A stretch of 49,599 nt of DNA from IMCC26256 sp037146835 (GTDB taxonomy: Bacteria; Actinomycetota; Acidimicrobiia; IMCC26256), in assembly GCA_037146835.1 (NCBI GenBank), contig JBAWWI010000004.1, positions 1-49,599 on the forward strand, given 5' to 3'. Position numbers and translations under genes: made by a program. The notes beneath the pieces are model-generated. The model saw only the letters and a list, made by a program, of their open reading frames with translations, was not told where the DNA came from and searched no databases. Below, piece by piece: positions 31,024 to 38,767 of the stretch (positions are counted from its first letter, which is position 1; each line of letters starts with the position of its first letter).

Positions 31024-33228
31024 ATGGATCGGTCTCGCCTGCCTTGGCGCAGGCATCTTGTCGACTCGGAGATCGCCCCTCTTCTTCACGCTTATCGGAG
31101 TCGTCACCCCAAGGCCTCAACCGAGCTCATAGAGCTTGCGTTTGAGACAGCGCGCGAGGCCCATGAGACGCAGGTGCGTCGCTCGGGCGAGCCCTACATC
31201 TCGCACCCAATTGGTGTTGCAACAATTGTCGCCGAACTTGGTCTTGATGCGGCGACGATCTCGGCAGCTCTACTGCACGACGCAGTTGAAGACACGCACG
31301 TGACACGCGAAGAGATCGAGCGCCGATTCGGTGCAGAGGTTGCCGCAATGGTCGACGGTGTTACGAAACTAGACCGAATCAAGTTTGATTCGCGTGTAGC
31401 GCAGCAGGCAGCGACGCTTCGCAAGATGCTCGTTGCAATGTCAAAAGACGTTCGTGTTCTGTTGATCAAACTTGCTGATCGTCTCCACAACATGCGAACT
31501 ATCGCCTCTCTGCCAGAGGCCAAACAATTGCGGATCGCGCGCGAAACACTTGATATTTATGCTCCTCTAGCGCACCGCATGGGTATCGGAGACGTTAAGT
31601 GGCAGCTCGAAGATCTATCGTTCGCTGTTCTGCACCCCAAACGGTATGCAGAGATCGAGCAACTTGTTGCCACACAGGCGCCGGAACGCGACTCCTACCT
31701 TGACTTCGTTCTCGCAGAGTTGCGCAGCCGACTCGCAGAGTTGAATATCGAGGCCGAGGTTCAAGGCAGACCCAAGCACTACTGGTCGATCTACGAGAAA
31801 ATGGTGGTTAAGGGCAAGGACTTCGATGAGGTGTTTGACCTTGTTGGGGTGCGTGTAGTTGTCGAGTCAGTCAAGGATTGCTACGGCGCACTCGGAACAA
31901 TCCACGCTGTTTGGCGCCCCGTTACCGGGCGCTTCAAAGATTACATAGCCATGCCGAAATTCAACCTCTACCAATCGCTCCACACCACTGTGGTGGGCCC
32001 TGAGGGTAAGCCAGTTGAGGTCCAGATTCGTACCCGCGAGATGCATCGGCGCGCCGAGTACGGCATCGCAGCGCACTGGTCCTACAAGGATCACCCGGGT
32101 AGCGGATCTACTGATGACCTTGTTTGGCTCCAGCGAATAGTTGATACACAGGAGGAGTCTGAGGACCCAGCTGAGTTCATGCAGACGCTAAAAGTTGACC
32201 TTGACCAAGATGAGGTCTTCGTATTTACACCTAAGGGAAGAGTTATCACGCTCCCAACCGGTTCAACCTGTATTGATTTTGCATATGCAATTCATACAGA
32301 GGTTGGGCACCATTGCATCGGCGCAAGGGTTAATGGGCGCTTAGTAGCAGTTGATTCCGTGCTTTCGTCTGGTGACGCTATAGAGATATTTACGAGCAAA
32401 GTCGAGACCGCTGGCCCGAGCCGAGACTGGCTTGAGTTTGCTCACTCCCCGCGTGCCGTATCAAAGATTAAGCAATGGTTCTCTCGAGAGCGTCGCTCCG
32501 ATGCAATAGACAACGGAAGAGACTCCCTCGTTGACGAGTTGAGGAAAGAGGGTCTACCTGTTCAACGCTTAGCTAACTCTGATGCCTTGCTCGAGGTTGC
32601 AGAGGCAATGGGCGTTGATGGAGTTGATGCGCTTTATGTATCGATAGGCGAGGGGCATCTCTCTGCTCAAGCGGTAGCCCACCACATACAGAAGCACTTG
32701 AGCGAGGGCGAGGAGCAGCTACCTGTCACTGCGCGCAGGCCTCAACGAAGTTCACAGCGCAGGCGCACAGTTGGTGTTCATGCCGAGGGGCTCGATGATG
32801 TGATGGTCAGGCTCTCGCGATGCTGCACGCCGGTTCCAGGGGACGAGATAATGGGTTTCCTGACACGGGGGCGCGGCGTATCCGTGCATCGAACCGACTG
32901 TGCCAATGCAAGTGGGCTAGCGACGGTTACCGAGCGCGTCATTGAGGTTGAGTGGGACCATGACGCAGTTGGAACTTACGTTGTCTCGCTAGAGATAGAG
33001 GCGCTCGATCGTTCAGGTCTTCTTAGGGACATCGCCCATACGCTCTCGGAGCATCACGTAGGCATCGTTGCTAGTAGCAGTCAGACATCGCCCGACAGGG
33101 TTGCCCGCCTTAGGTTTGATTTCGAGCTAGCAGACCCAGGCCATCTCGACTCCATCGTTGCTGCTGTAAAACGGGTTAGATCGGTATATGAGGCGCAGAG
33201 AGTCCTGCCGGGTACGTCAACCTCATAG
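31024..33228 (+). CDS. relA: Bifunctional (p)ppGpp synthetase/hydrolase (Rel)
   Basis: The protein makes and degrades the stringent-response alarmone (p)ppGpp. The 734 residues hold an HD hydrolase domain with the intact HDAVEDT motif, a synthetase domain with HYWSIYEKM, DLVGVRVV, FKDYIAMPKFNLYQSLHT, then TGS (VFTPKGRVITLPTGST), a Cys-containing CCTPVPGDEI motif, and a C-terminal ACT domain. The KGKDFDE segment corresponds to the RxKD loop of bifunctional enzymes. ATG 31024 is chosen, just after a GAGGTG stretch; TTG 30985 is a longer alternative. Mycobacteria keep the same secDF-relA-hisS order, with extra genes between. Confidence 0.95.
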   Translation: MDRSRLPWRRHLVDSEIAPLLHAYRSRHPKASTELIELAFETAREAHETQVRRSGEPYISHPIGVATIVAELGLDAATISAALLHDAVEDTHVTREEIERRFGAEVAAMVDGVTKLDRIKFDSRVAQQAATLRKMLVAMSKDVRVLLIKLADRLHNMRTIASLPEAKQLRIARETLDIYAPLAHRMGIGDVKWQLEDLSFAVLHPKRYAEIEQLVATQAPERDSYLDFVLAELRSRLAELNIEAEVQGRPKHYWSIYEKMVVKGKDFDEVFDLVGVRVVVESVKDCYGALGTIHAVWRPVTGRFKDYIAMPKFNLYQSLHTTVVGPEGKPVEVQIRTREMHRRAEYGIAAHWSYKDHPGSGSTDDLVWLQRIVDTQEESEDPAEFMQTLKVDLDQDEVFVFTPKGRVITLPTGSTCIDFAYAIHTEVGHHCIGARVNGRLVAVDSVLSSGDAIEIFTSKVETAGPSRDWLEFAHSPRAVSKIKQWFSRERRSDAIDNGRDSLVDELRKEGLPVQRLANSDALLEVAEAMGVDGVDALYVSIGEGHLSAQAVAHHIQKHLSEGEEQLPVTARRPQRSSQRRRTVGVHAEGLDDVMVRLSRCCTPVPGDEIMGFLTRGRGVSVHRTDCANASGLATVTERVIEVEWDHDAVGTYVVSLEIEALDRSGLLRDIAHTLSEHHVGIVASSSQTSPDRVARLRFDFELADPGHLDSIVAAVKRVRSVYEAQRVLPGTSTS

Positions 33229-33280
33229 AGGCTTTTGAGTTTCGTGGCGTTACAGGCCCATCTGAGCAAGCGCTCGCCGG

Positions 33281-33286
33281 TAAGAT
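33281..33286 (+). promoter_or_regulatory. Candidate -10 box of hisS
   Basis: TAAGAT followed by CAC lies 7 bases before GTG 33294. No ribosome site is present, so a leaderless hisS-aspS transcript is predicted. Confidence 0.5.
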
Positions 33287-33293
33287 CACTTCC

Positions 33294-34577
33294 GTGTCGT
33301 CGGATCCAGCATTTCGCGCCCCTATTGGGGTCCATGATGTCCTTCCCCCAGAGTCGGGGAGATGGGCAGATGTTGTAACGCGCTTCGCTGCGCGGGCAGG
33401 GATCTTCGGATTTGGGCTGATTCAAACCCCTCTCTTTGAGCACATCGAGGTATTCCGTCGCGTAGGCGAGCACACCGATGTTGTCAGTAAGGAGATGTAC
33501 GAATTTCGCGACAAAGGGGATCGCCACCTTGCCCTCCGACCCGAGGGGACCGCCTCGGTTGTGCGTGCTTACGTTCAGCACCGTCCGCTTCCTCCGTGGA
33601 AGGTTTGGTACTTCGCCCCCAACTTTCGCTATGAGCGCCCTCAGAAGGGCCGCTACCGTCAGCATTGGCAACTAGGTGTTGAGGTACTTGGCTTAGATGA
33701 TCCAGCGATTGATATTGAGGTGATCGCTTTAGCGGCCGGCTTCTATAGGGATCTAGGCCTCCGAGATCTGCGCCTCATAATCAACTCAATGGGCGACCCC
33801 GAGGGTAGGGGCGCATACGTAGAGGCTTTGAAGGGGCACCTACTTACTAACAGCGATGATCTAGGGTCAGAGTTTGTTGAGCGCGTCGAGGCGAACCCGC
33901 TGCGCGTGCTTGATTCGCGAAACCCTGAGTGGCAGGAAGCAATTGAGAGTTCTCCGCTCATCTCGAATCACTTGTCTCCAGATGCGAGCGCCCACTTTGA
34001 GGCAGTAAAGGCCGGGCTGAACGCGCTTGGAATTGAGTTTGAGGTAGATGGTCGACTCGTTCGAGGCTTCGATTACTACACACGCACCACATTTGAGTTC
34101 CAGAGCACTGCGCTCGATGCGGCACAGAATGCTGTCGGAGGCGGTGGCAGGTACGACGGTCTCGCCGAGGCTATGGGCGGGCCCCCAACTCCTGGAATCG
34201 GGTTCGGCATTGGAGTAGAGCGCCTGCTCCTCGCTCTCGATGCAGAGGAAGTCATCTCCACTTCGAAGGGCAACGCACCAAGTGTTTTCGTTATCGACGG
34301 GCTATCTGGTAACGACGAACTTCTACTACTCACAGTCACGTTTGGTCTGCGAGAGGCTGGAATCTCAACGGAGCGCGCGTACGGTGGGCGCAGCCTGAAG
34401 GCCCAGTGGAAGGCCGCTGACCGCTGCGGTGCGAGGTATGGAGTGATGATCGGCAAAGCAGAGTTAGAGCGTGATTCGGTCGTCGTAAAAGATCTAGAGA
34501 CAGGCGAGCAAGTTGAAGTACGACGCGACCAACTGGTGGCGTGGATTCGTGAATCTTTTGAGGAGAACTACCAATGA
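33294..34577 (+). CDS. hisS: Histidyl-tRNA synthetase
   Basis: The 427-residue class II enzyme charges tRNA(His). It has motif 1 near GVHDVLPPESGRW, motif 2 with FRYERPQKGRYRQHWQLGVE, the histidine-specific sequence VRGFDYYTRTTFEF, GGGRYDGLAEAMGG, motif 3 in GFGIGVERLLLAL, and a C-terminal anticodon-binding domain. The GTG start is supported by the N-terminal pattern of the family and by its upstream TAAGAT box. The stop overlaps the aspS start by 4 bases. Confidence 0.95.
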   Translation: MSSDPAFRAPIGVHDVLPPESGRWADVVTRFAARAGIFGFGLIQTPLFEHIEVFRRVGEHTDVVSKEMYEFRDKGDRHLALRPEGTASVVRAYVQHRPLPPWKVWYFAPNFRYERPQKGRYRQHWQLGVEVLGLDDPAIDIEVIALAAGFYRDLGLRDLRLIINSMGDPEGRGAYVEALKGHLLTNSDDLGSEFVERVEANPLRVLDSRNPEWQEAIESSPLISNHLSPDASAHFEAVKAGLNALGIEFEVDGRLVRGFDYYTRTTFEFQSTALDAAQNAVGGGGRYDGLAEAMGGPPTPGIGFGIGVERLLLALDAEEVISTSKGNAPSVFVIDGLSGNDELLLLTVTFGLREAGISTERAYGGRSLKAQWKAADRCGARYGVMIGKAELERDSVVVKDLETGEQVEVRRDQLVAWIRESFEENYQ

Positions 34578-36349
34578 TGCGGACCCACTATGCAGGCTCT
34601 CTACGCGGGGGAGATGCGGGCTCAACAATCACAGTCTGTGGATGGGTAGCGGCACGCCGTGACCATGGAGGAGTTGTGTTCCTCGATCTACGCGATGCCT
34701 CTGGAATCCTGCAGATTGTTATAGATCCAGCGACACCAGCGGGCGCAGACTCGTCAAGAATCAGGTCTGAGTTTGTGCTTCAAGTCACCGGTGTAGTGCG
34801 CCCTCGCCCGGGAGGAACTCTCAATGTTGACCTACCGACCGGCGAGGTGGAGATAGCAGCGGAGTCAGTTGTGATTCTCAATGAATCAGAGCCTCCTCCC
34901 TTCCCATTAAACGATCGTGCGGATGGCGTTGACGAGTCGCTTCGGCTTCGACACCGTTACCTAGATCTAAGGCGAGGAGCAATGCAGCGCAACCTGCGAC
35001 TCCGTGCCGGGGTAAATCGATCAGTACGCGCTGTTATGGATGCCCAGAATTTTGTAGAGGTTGAGACCCCAATGCTTATCGCCTCTACACCAGAGGGAGC
35101 ACGCGACTTTGTCGTGCCTTCGAGGCTGCACCCAGGGGAGTTCTACGCGCTTCCACAGAGCCCGCAACTATTCAAGCAACTATTGATGGTGGGTGGGCTC
35201 GACCGCTACTACCAGGTTGCTAGATGCCTGCGAGACGAAGACCTGCGCGCCGACCGACAGTTCGAGTTCATGCAACTCGATGTAGAGATGTCATTTGCTG
35301 ATGCCCAGGATGTAATGGATGTCGTTGCCCTCGCAGTCGATGCAGCGGTAGTTGGTGCAACCGGAATTAGCATCGGAGATATCCCATCGATTACTTGGCA
35401 AGAATCAATGGAGCGTTTCGGTACAGATAAGCCCGACCTTCGCTTCGGCATGGAACTTATTGATCTCGCGTCGGTGTTTGCCTCGACAGAGTTCCGTGCC
35501 TTCCAGGCAGATGCAGTTAAGGGCATATGCGTTGCAGGCATGGGCGAGGCGTCGCGATCGACCGTTGATGGCTTAGTCGACCGCGCGAAGTCGCTTGGTG
35601 CTCAAGGTTTGGTATGGATGCGTGTACGTGATGGTGGAGTGCTTGAGGCGCCAGTCGCTAAGTTCCTCTCGGAGGAGGAGCAGTCAGGAGTCGTTGCGAC
35701 TCTCGGTGCGGTCTCTGGCGATCTCGTTCTGATTGTGGCTGGAGAGCGCCGCATGGCGAACGAAGTGCTGGGCGCACTTCGGCTTGACCTAGGTAAGCCC
35801 CCCGTTAATTTCTCTGAGACCGAGGGTGGCCCCGCGCTTATGCGCTTCGTCTGGGTGACCGACTTCCCGCTATTCGAGAAGGTTGATGCATCTGGGCGAC
35901 CGACTCCTGCCCACCATCCATTTACGATGCCGCATCTCGACGACTTAGATCTCTTGGATGGCTCAGGCGACGAACTTCTCGCTGTGCGTTCGCAGGCCTA
36001 TGACCTCGTGCTTAACGGATGGGAGCTCGGATCGGGGAGTGTGCGAATTCATCGCGCCGATGTTCAGTCACGGATCTTCGCTCTACTTGGCATTGATGCT
36101 CAGGAAGCACAGGAGCGCTTTGGATTCTTGTTGGACGCCTTCAAATTTGGTGCGCCTCCGCACGCAGGATTCGCTTTCGGTATTGATCGCCTTGTTGCGC
36201 TTCTCGCAGGCGAGGAGAACATTCGAGAGGTGATTGCCTTCCCGAAGACGCAGTCTGGCTCGGACCCACTTACAGGTGCCCCTGGCCCCCTAGACCCAAT
36301 TCACCTGCGCGAACTCGGCCTTGCTCTGCCAGCCCGCCCCAAGAAATAG
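34574..36349 (+). CDS. aspS: Aspartyl-tRNA synthetase, probably non-discriminating
   Basis: The 591-residue bacterial-type enzyme has an OB-fold anticodon domain, a class II core with RHRYLDLRRGAMQRN and DFVVPSRLHPGEFYALPQSP, the bacterial GAD insertion domain, and motif 3 in FAFGIDRLVALLAGEENIRE. Counting from ATG 34574, His31 (RRDHGG) and Gly81 are present, residues associated with enzymes that also aspartylate tRNA(Asn). Such organisms need the GatCAB amidotransferase, not encoded in this window. The ATG overlaps the hisS stop; ATG 34577 is equally possible. Confidence 0.95.
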   Translation: MMRTHYAGSLRGGDAGSTITVCGWVAARRDHGGVVFLDLRDASGILQIVIDPATPAGADSSRIRSEFVLQVTGVVRPRPGGTLNVDLPTGEVEIAAESVVILNESEPPPFPLNDRADGVDESLRLRHRYLDLRRGAMQRNLRLRAGVNRSVRAVMDAQNFVEVETPMLIASTPEGARDFVVPSRLHPGEFYALPQSPQLFKQLLMVGGLDRYYQVARCLRDEDLRADRQFEFMQLDVEMSFADAQDVMDVVALAVDAAVVGATGISIGDIPSITWQESMERFGTDKPDLRFGMELIDLASVFASTEFRAFQADAVKGICVAGMGEASRSTVDGLVDRAKSLGAQGLVWMRVRDGGVLEAPVAKFLSEEEQSGVVATLGAVSGDLVLIVAGERRMANEVLGALRLDLGKPPVNFSETEGGPALMRFVWVTDFPLFEKVDASGRPTPAHHPFTMPHLDDLDLLDGSGDELLAVRSQAYDLVLNGWELGSGSVRIHRADVQSRIFALLGIDAQEAQERFGFLLDAFKFGAPPHAGFAFGIDRLVALLAGEENIREVIAFPKTQSGSDPLTGAPGPLDPIHLRELGLALPARPKK

Positions 36350-36367
36350 GCGCTCAAGAGGAAATAG

Positions 36368-36418
36368 ATGATTACGGCGTGGTGGCGATTCTGCCCCCTA
36401 AGCGCGAACCGCCACTAG
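36368..36418 (+). CDS. Candidate 16-residue peptide with Trp-Trp between aspS and rarA
   Basis: The ORF MITAWWRFCPLSANRH begins at an ATG that has AGAGGA 5 bases upstream, the best ribosome site for a non-gene ORF in the window. Tandem tryptophan codons recall trp leader peptides, but the next gene is rarA and I see no alternative terminator hairpin. It ends 5 bases before the rarA -10 box. It could be a chance ORF. Confidence 0.3.
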   Translation: MITAWWRFCPLSANRH

Positions 36419-36423
36419 GTCGG

Positions 36424-36429
36424 TAGGGT
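36424..36429 (+). promoter_or_regulatory. Candidate -10 box of rarA
   Basis: TAGGGTCAC begins here; the hexamer ends 7 bases before GTG 36437, with no ribosome site. This is one of three identical TAGGGTCAC sites at gene fronts in the window. Confidence 0.55.
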
Positions 36430-36436
36430 CACGTCC

Positions 36437-37795
36437 GTGGGTGATGATCTTTTTACTGCAGCGGCTGAGGAGCGTTTACGTCGAAGAGCGCCTCTCGCGG
36501 CGCGCCTGCGCCCTCGAAGTCTTGATGAAGTAGTCGGCCAGCAGCATCTGCTCGGCCCCGGGAGGCCGCTGCGTGCGTTGATCGAGGCAGATCGACTCTC
36601 CTCGGTGATCCTCTGGGGTCCACCTGGCACTGGGAAGACGAGTGTGGCTCGGCTCACAGCGCATGCGACTGCTCAAGCATTCGAGGCGCTCAGCGCGGTT
36701 ACCGCAGGCGTCAAGGATGTCAGAGAGGTAGTAGAGCGTGCACGAGATCGCCTTGGTCAGCGCGGGCAAGGAACAATTCTTTTTCTTGACGAAGTTCATC
36801 GGTTTAACCGCACTCAGCAAGATGCGCTTCTTCCCCATGTGGAGGAGGGGCTAGTCGTCTTAGTTGGAGCAACAACCGAGAACCCATATTTTTCGCTAAC
36901 AGCTCCACTGCTGAGCCGATCCACACTCTTTCGTCTTGAGCCGGTACCAGCAGAGGCGCTGCGCGAATTAGTTGCTCTCGCCTTGACAGATAGAGAACGC
37001 GGCCTCGGCGATGATGAGTTGAGTATCTCAGAGGATGCAATGGCGCACCTTGTCGACCGAGCAGAGGGCGATGCGCGACACCTACTGACCTCCCTCGAGG
37101 TTGCAGCAGCGCTTACTTGCGAGTCCGCCACTAAAGAGATTTCACTCGAGTGCGCAGAGGCGGCGTTAGCGGCGCGAGCGATTCAGTATGGCGCCGATGA
37201 GCACTACGACATCATCTCCGCATTCATAAAATCAATTCGTGGATCTGACGCGGATGCCGGCCTCTATTGGCTCGCTCGCATGCTCGAGGCAGGCGAGGAT
37301 GCGCGTTACGTAGCGCGCCGGTTAGTGATACTCGCCTCAGAGGATGTAGGGATGGCTGATCCTCTGGCCCTACCACTAGCGATGGCGGCCGCTCAGGCGG
37401 TGGAGTTTGTTGGCCTACCGGAGGCGCAACTGAACCTCGCTCACTGCGTCGTTTACCTTGCGAATTGCCCTAAATCAAACTCCGTGACGCTAGGTATTGG
37501 GGCTGCCACCTCAGATGTGCGGACCCTCCCAACTGGGATGGTTCCGGCTCATCTGAAGGACGGGCATTACAAGGGGGCGAGCGCCTTAGGGCATGGCGTT
37601 GGCTACGTGTACCCTCACGATCGACCGGGCGCATGGGCAGATCAGCAGTATCGGCCCGAGGAGGTTGCCTCTCAGATCTACTGGCGCCCGACAGGGCATG
37701 GGCGTGATGTGGCCAGACTCGGTACGGTTGAGGCTGCAGATAGGGATCCCCAGAGATCGCAAACGGGACCAGAACAGAGAGAGGTTAAGAGTTGA
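36437..37795 (+). CDS. rarA: Replication-associated recombination AAA+ ATPase RarA (MgsA)
   Basis: RarA acts at stalled replication forks. The 452-residue protein has LRPRSLDEVVGQQHLL, Walker A in WGPPGTGKTSVA, Walker B in LFLDEVHRFNRTQQD, sensor 1 in VGATTENPYF, sensor 2 GDARHLLTSLE, and the C-terminal DUF815/RarA domain with SIRGSDADAGLYWLARML and LPVA-type helices (LALPLAMAAAQA). It ends in a short polar tail and overlaps the next gene by 4 bases at a TTG start. The aspS-rarA-alaS neighbourhood is widespread in actinobacteria. Confidence 0.95.
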   Translation: MGDDLFTAAAEERLRRRAPLAARLRPRSLDEVVGQQHLLGPGRPLRALIEADRLSSVILWGPPGTGKTSVARLTAHATAQAFEALSAVTAGVKDVREVVERARDRLGQRGQGTILFLDEVHRFNRTQQDALLPHVEEGLVVLVGATTENPYFSLTAPLLSRSTLFRLEPVPAEALRELVALALTDRERGLGDDELSISEDAMAHLVDRAEGDARHLLTSLEVAAALTCESATKEISLECAEAALAARAIQYGADEHYDIISAFIKSIRGSDADAGLYWLARMLEAGEDARYVARRLVILASEDVGMADPLALPLAMAAAQAVEFVGLPEAQLNLAHCVVYLANCPKSNSVTLGIGAATSDVRTLPTGMVPAHLKDGHYKGASALGHGVGYVYPHDRPGAWADQQYRPEEVASQIYWRPTGHGRDVARLGTVEAADRDPQRSQTGPEQREVKS

Positions 37796-38196
37796 GCGCA
37801 TCTGAGTGGTTAGTAGCTGTAGCAACAGTGTTACTTGCTGTGCTCGTAGGCGCGTTGCTCCTAGCACTGTTGCAGGTAATAGCGACACTTAGAAGCCTTC
37901 GCAAAACTGTCAACGACTTACGGGTTGAGACAGTTGGGATGATCTCCGAGATGCGTCTCGCTGTCAGGGACGCAACCTTTGAGGTGGATCGTGTCGATGC
38001 GCTACTTACGACAGCAGAGTCCGTTGGTGAGAACCTGGATTCAGCCTCGCGGCTGTTGAGGCGTACCGTCTCAAACCCAGTTGTAAAGGTCATTGCGTTT
38101 AGTGCCGGTACCAAACGTGCAGTGGCTCGGCTACGTCGATCTGATGCACGAACTGATGGTCGAAGCGATCGGCCATCGGACCGCCGCGGAGCATAA
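37792..38196 (+). CDS. Small membrane protein, DUF948-like
   Basis: The 134-residue product has an N-terminal transmembrane helix (about 8-30), then a helical, probably coiled-coil region (about 30-100: ATLRSLRKTVNDLRVETVG and VDRVDALLTTAESVGENLDS), and a basic Arg/Asp/Ser tail. The pattern resembles DUF948 proteins, which occupy the same place before alaS in other actinobacteria. Function unknown. The start is TTG 37792, whose last bases form the rarA stop (TTGA), suggesting translational coupling; a GAGAGG stretch precedes it. Confidence 0.75.
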   Translation: MSASEWLVAVATVLLAVLVGALLLALLQVIATLRSLRKTVNDLRVETVGMISEMRLAVRDATFEVDRVDALLTTAESVGENLDSASRLLRRTVSNPVVKVIAFSAGTKRAVARLRRSDARTDGRSDRPSDRRGA

Positions 38197-38245
38197 ATGT
38201 TGACGCGCCTCTTAGTTTCTAGGCAGCTCGAGGGGTAGGCGTTGA

Positions 38246-38320
38246 GATAGTGAATACAGATATAGAGACGAAGATTATAAAGACAAAGATAAAGATGAAA
38301 ACAAAGATGGAGATTTAGAG
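38246..38320 (+). other. Purine-rich AAAGAT tract upstream of the DUF6167-like gene
   Basis: The 75 bases are very rich in A and G, with repeated AGAT and AAAGA words. They contain a GGAG ribosome site before ATG 38321. The tract is in frame with the downstream gene and stop-free for 25 codons (rich in Lys and Asp) after a TGA at 38243, but offers no ATG, GTG or TTG start. Confidence 0.6.
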
Positions 38321-38758
38321 ATGGTCCCTAAAAGAGCGTTCTGGGCAGCCACCGGATACGCAGCCGGATTCGGCACCTCAATCTGGGCAGTTCGCAAGGC
38401 CAAGGCAGTGGCACGCCGGTTCGCCCCCTCCGAGGTAGTAACCCGCACAGCTGCCTCGGCCGGTGCAACCAAGCGCAGAATCGGGGATGCCCTCGGCGAC
38501 GCGTTCGTGGAGGGTCGCGATGTGATGCGCTCCCGCGAGGCCGAGATGCGAGCAGATATTGAGGCTAGGGGAGCCAAGTCTTCGATTCTGGAGCCAGGGG
38601 CCGATGAAGAACAGGAGATCAGCCCGACTCTGCGTGCCAACTTGAGGCTCGTAGAGGAGGATCCGGCTCCCCCCGAGTTGGAGAGTGAATCTGGGGTCCA
38701 AGGGGGCAGACACATTTCTAAGCGCGCAAGCATGAGGACGCGCCGCGACGTTCGCTAG
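38321..38758 (+). CDS. Small membrane-anchored protein, DUF6167-like
   Basis: The 145-residue product starts with a hydrophobic helix (about 6-23, FWAATGYAAGFGTSIWAV) followed by RKAKAVARRFAP and a charged, probably disordered C-terminus. In other actinobacteria a short protein with the same layout (a helix followed by VxKxRRxxRRxxP) stands directly before alaS, and I place this one with it. Role unknown. ATG 38321 has a GGAG ribosome site about 9 bases upstream. Its stop codon TAG forms part of the predicted -10 box of alaS. Confidence 0.7.
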   Translation: MVPKRAFWAATGYAAGFGTSIWAVRKAKAVARRFAPSEVVTRTAASAGATKRRIGDALGDAFVEGRDVMRSREAEMRADIEARGAKSSILEPGADEEQEISPTLRANLRLVEEDPAPPELESESGVQGGRHISKRASMRTRRDVR

Positions 38759-38761
38759 CCT
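38756..38761 (+). promoter_or_regulatory. Candidate -10 box of alaS overlapping the upstream stop codon
   Basis: TAGCCT followed by CAC lies 6 bases before GTG 38768 and includes the TAG stop of the preceding gene. No ribosome site is visible, fitting a leaderless alaS transcript. Confidence 0.5.
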
Positions 38762-38767
38762 CACCCC

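Noticed and set aside
36368..36418. Classical trp attenuator
   Set aside because: No trp gene follows and no pair of competing hairpins or T-run was found.
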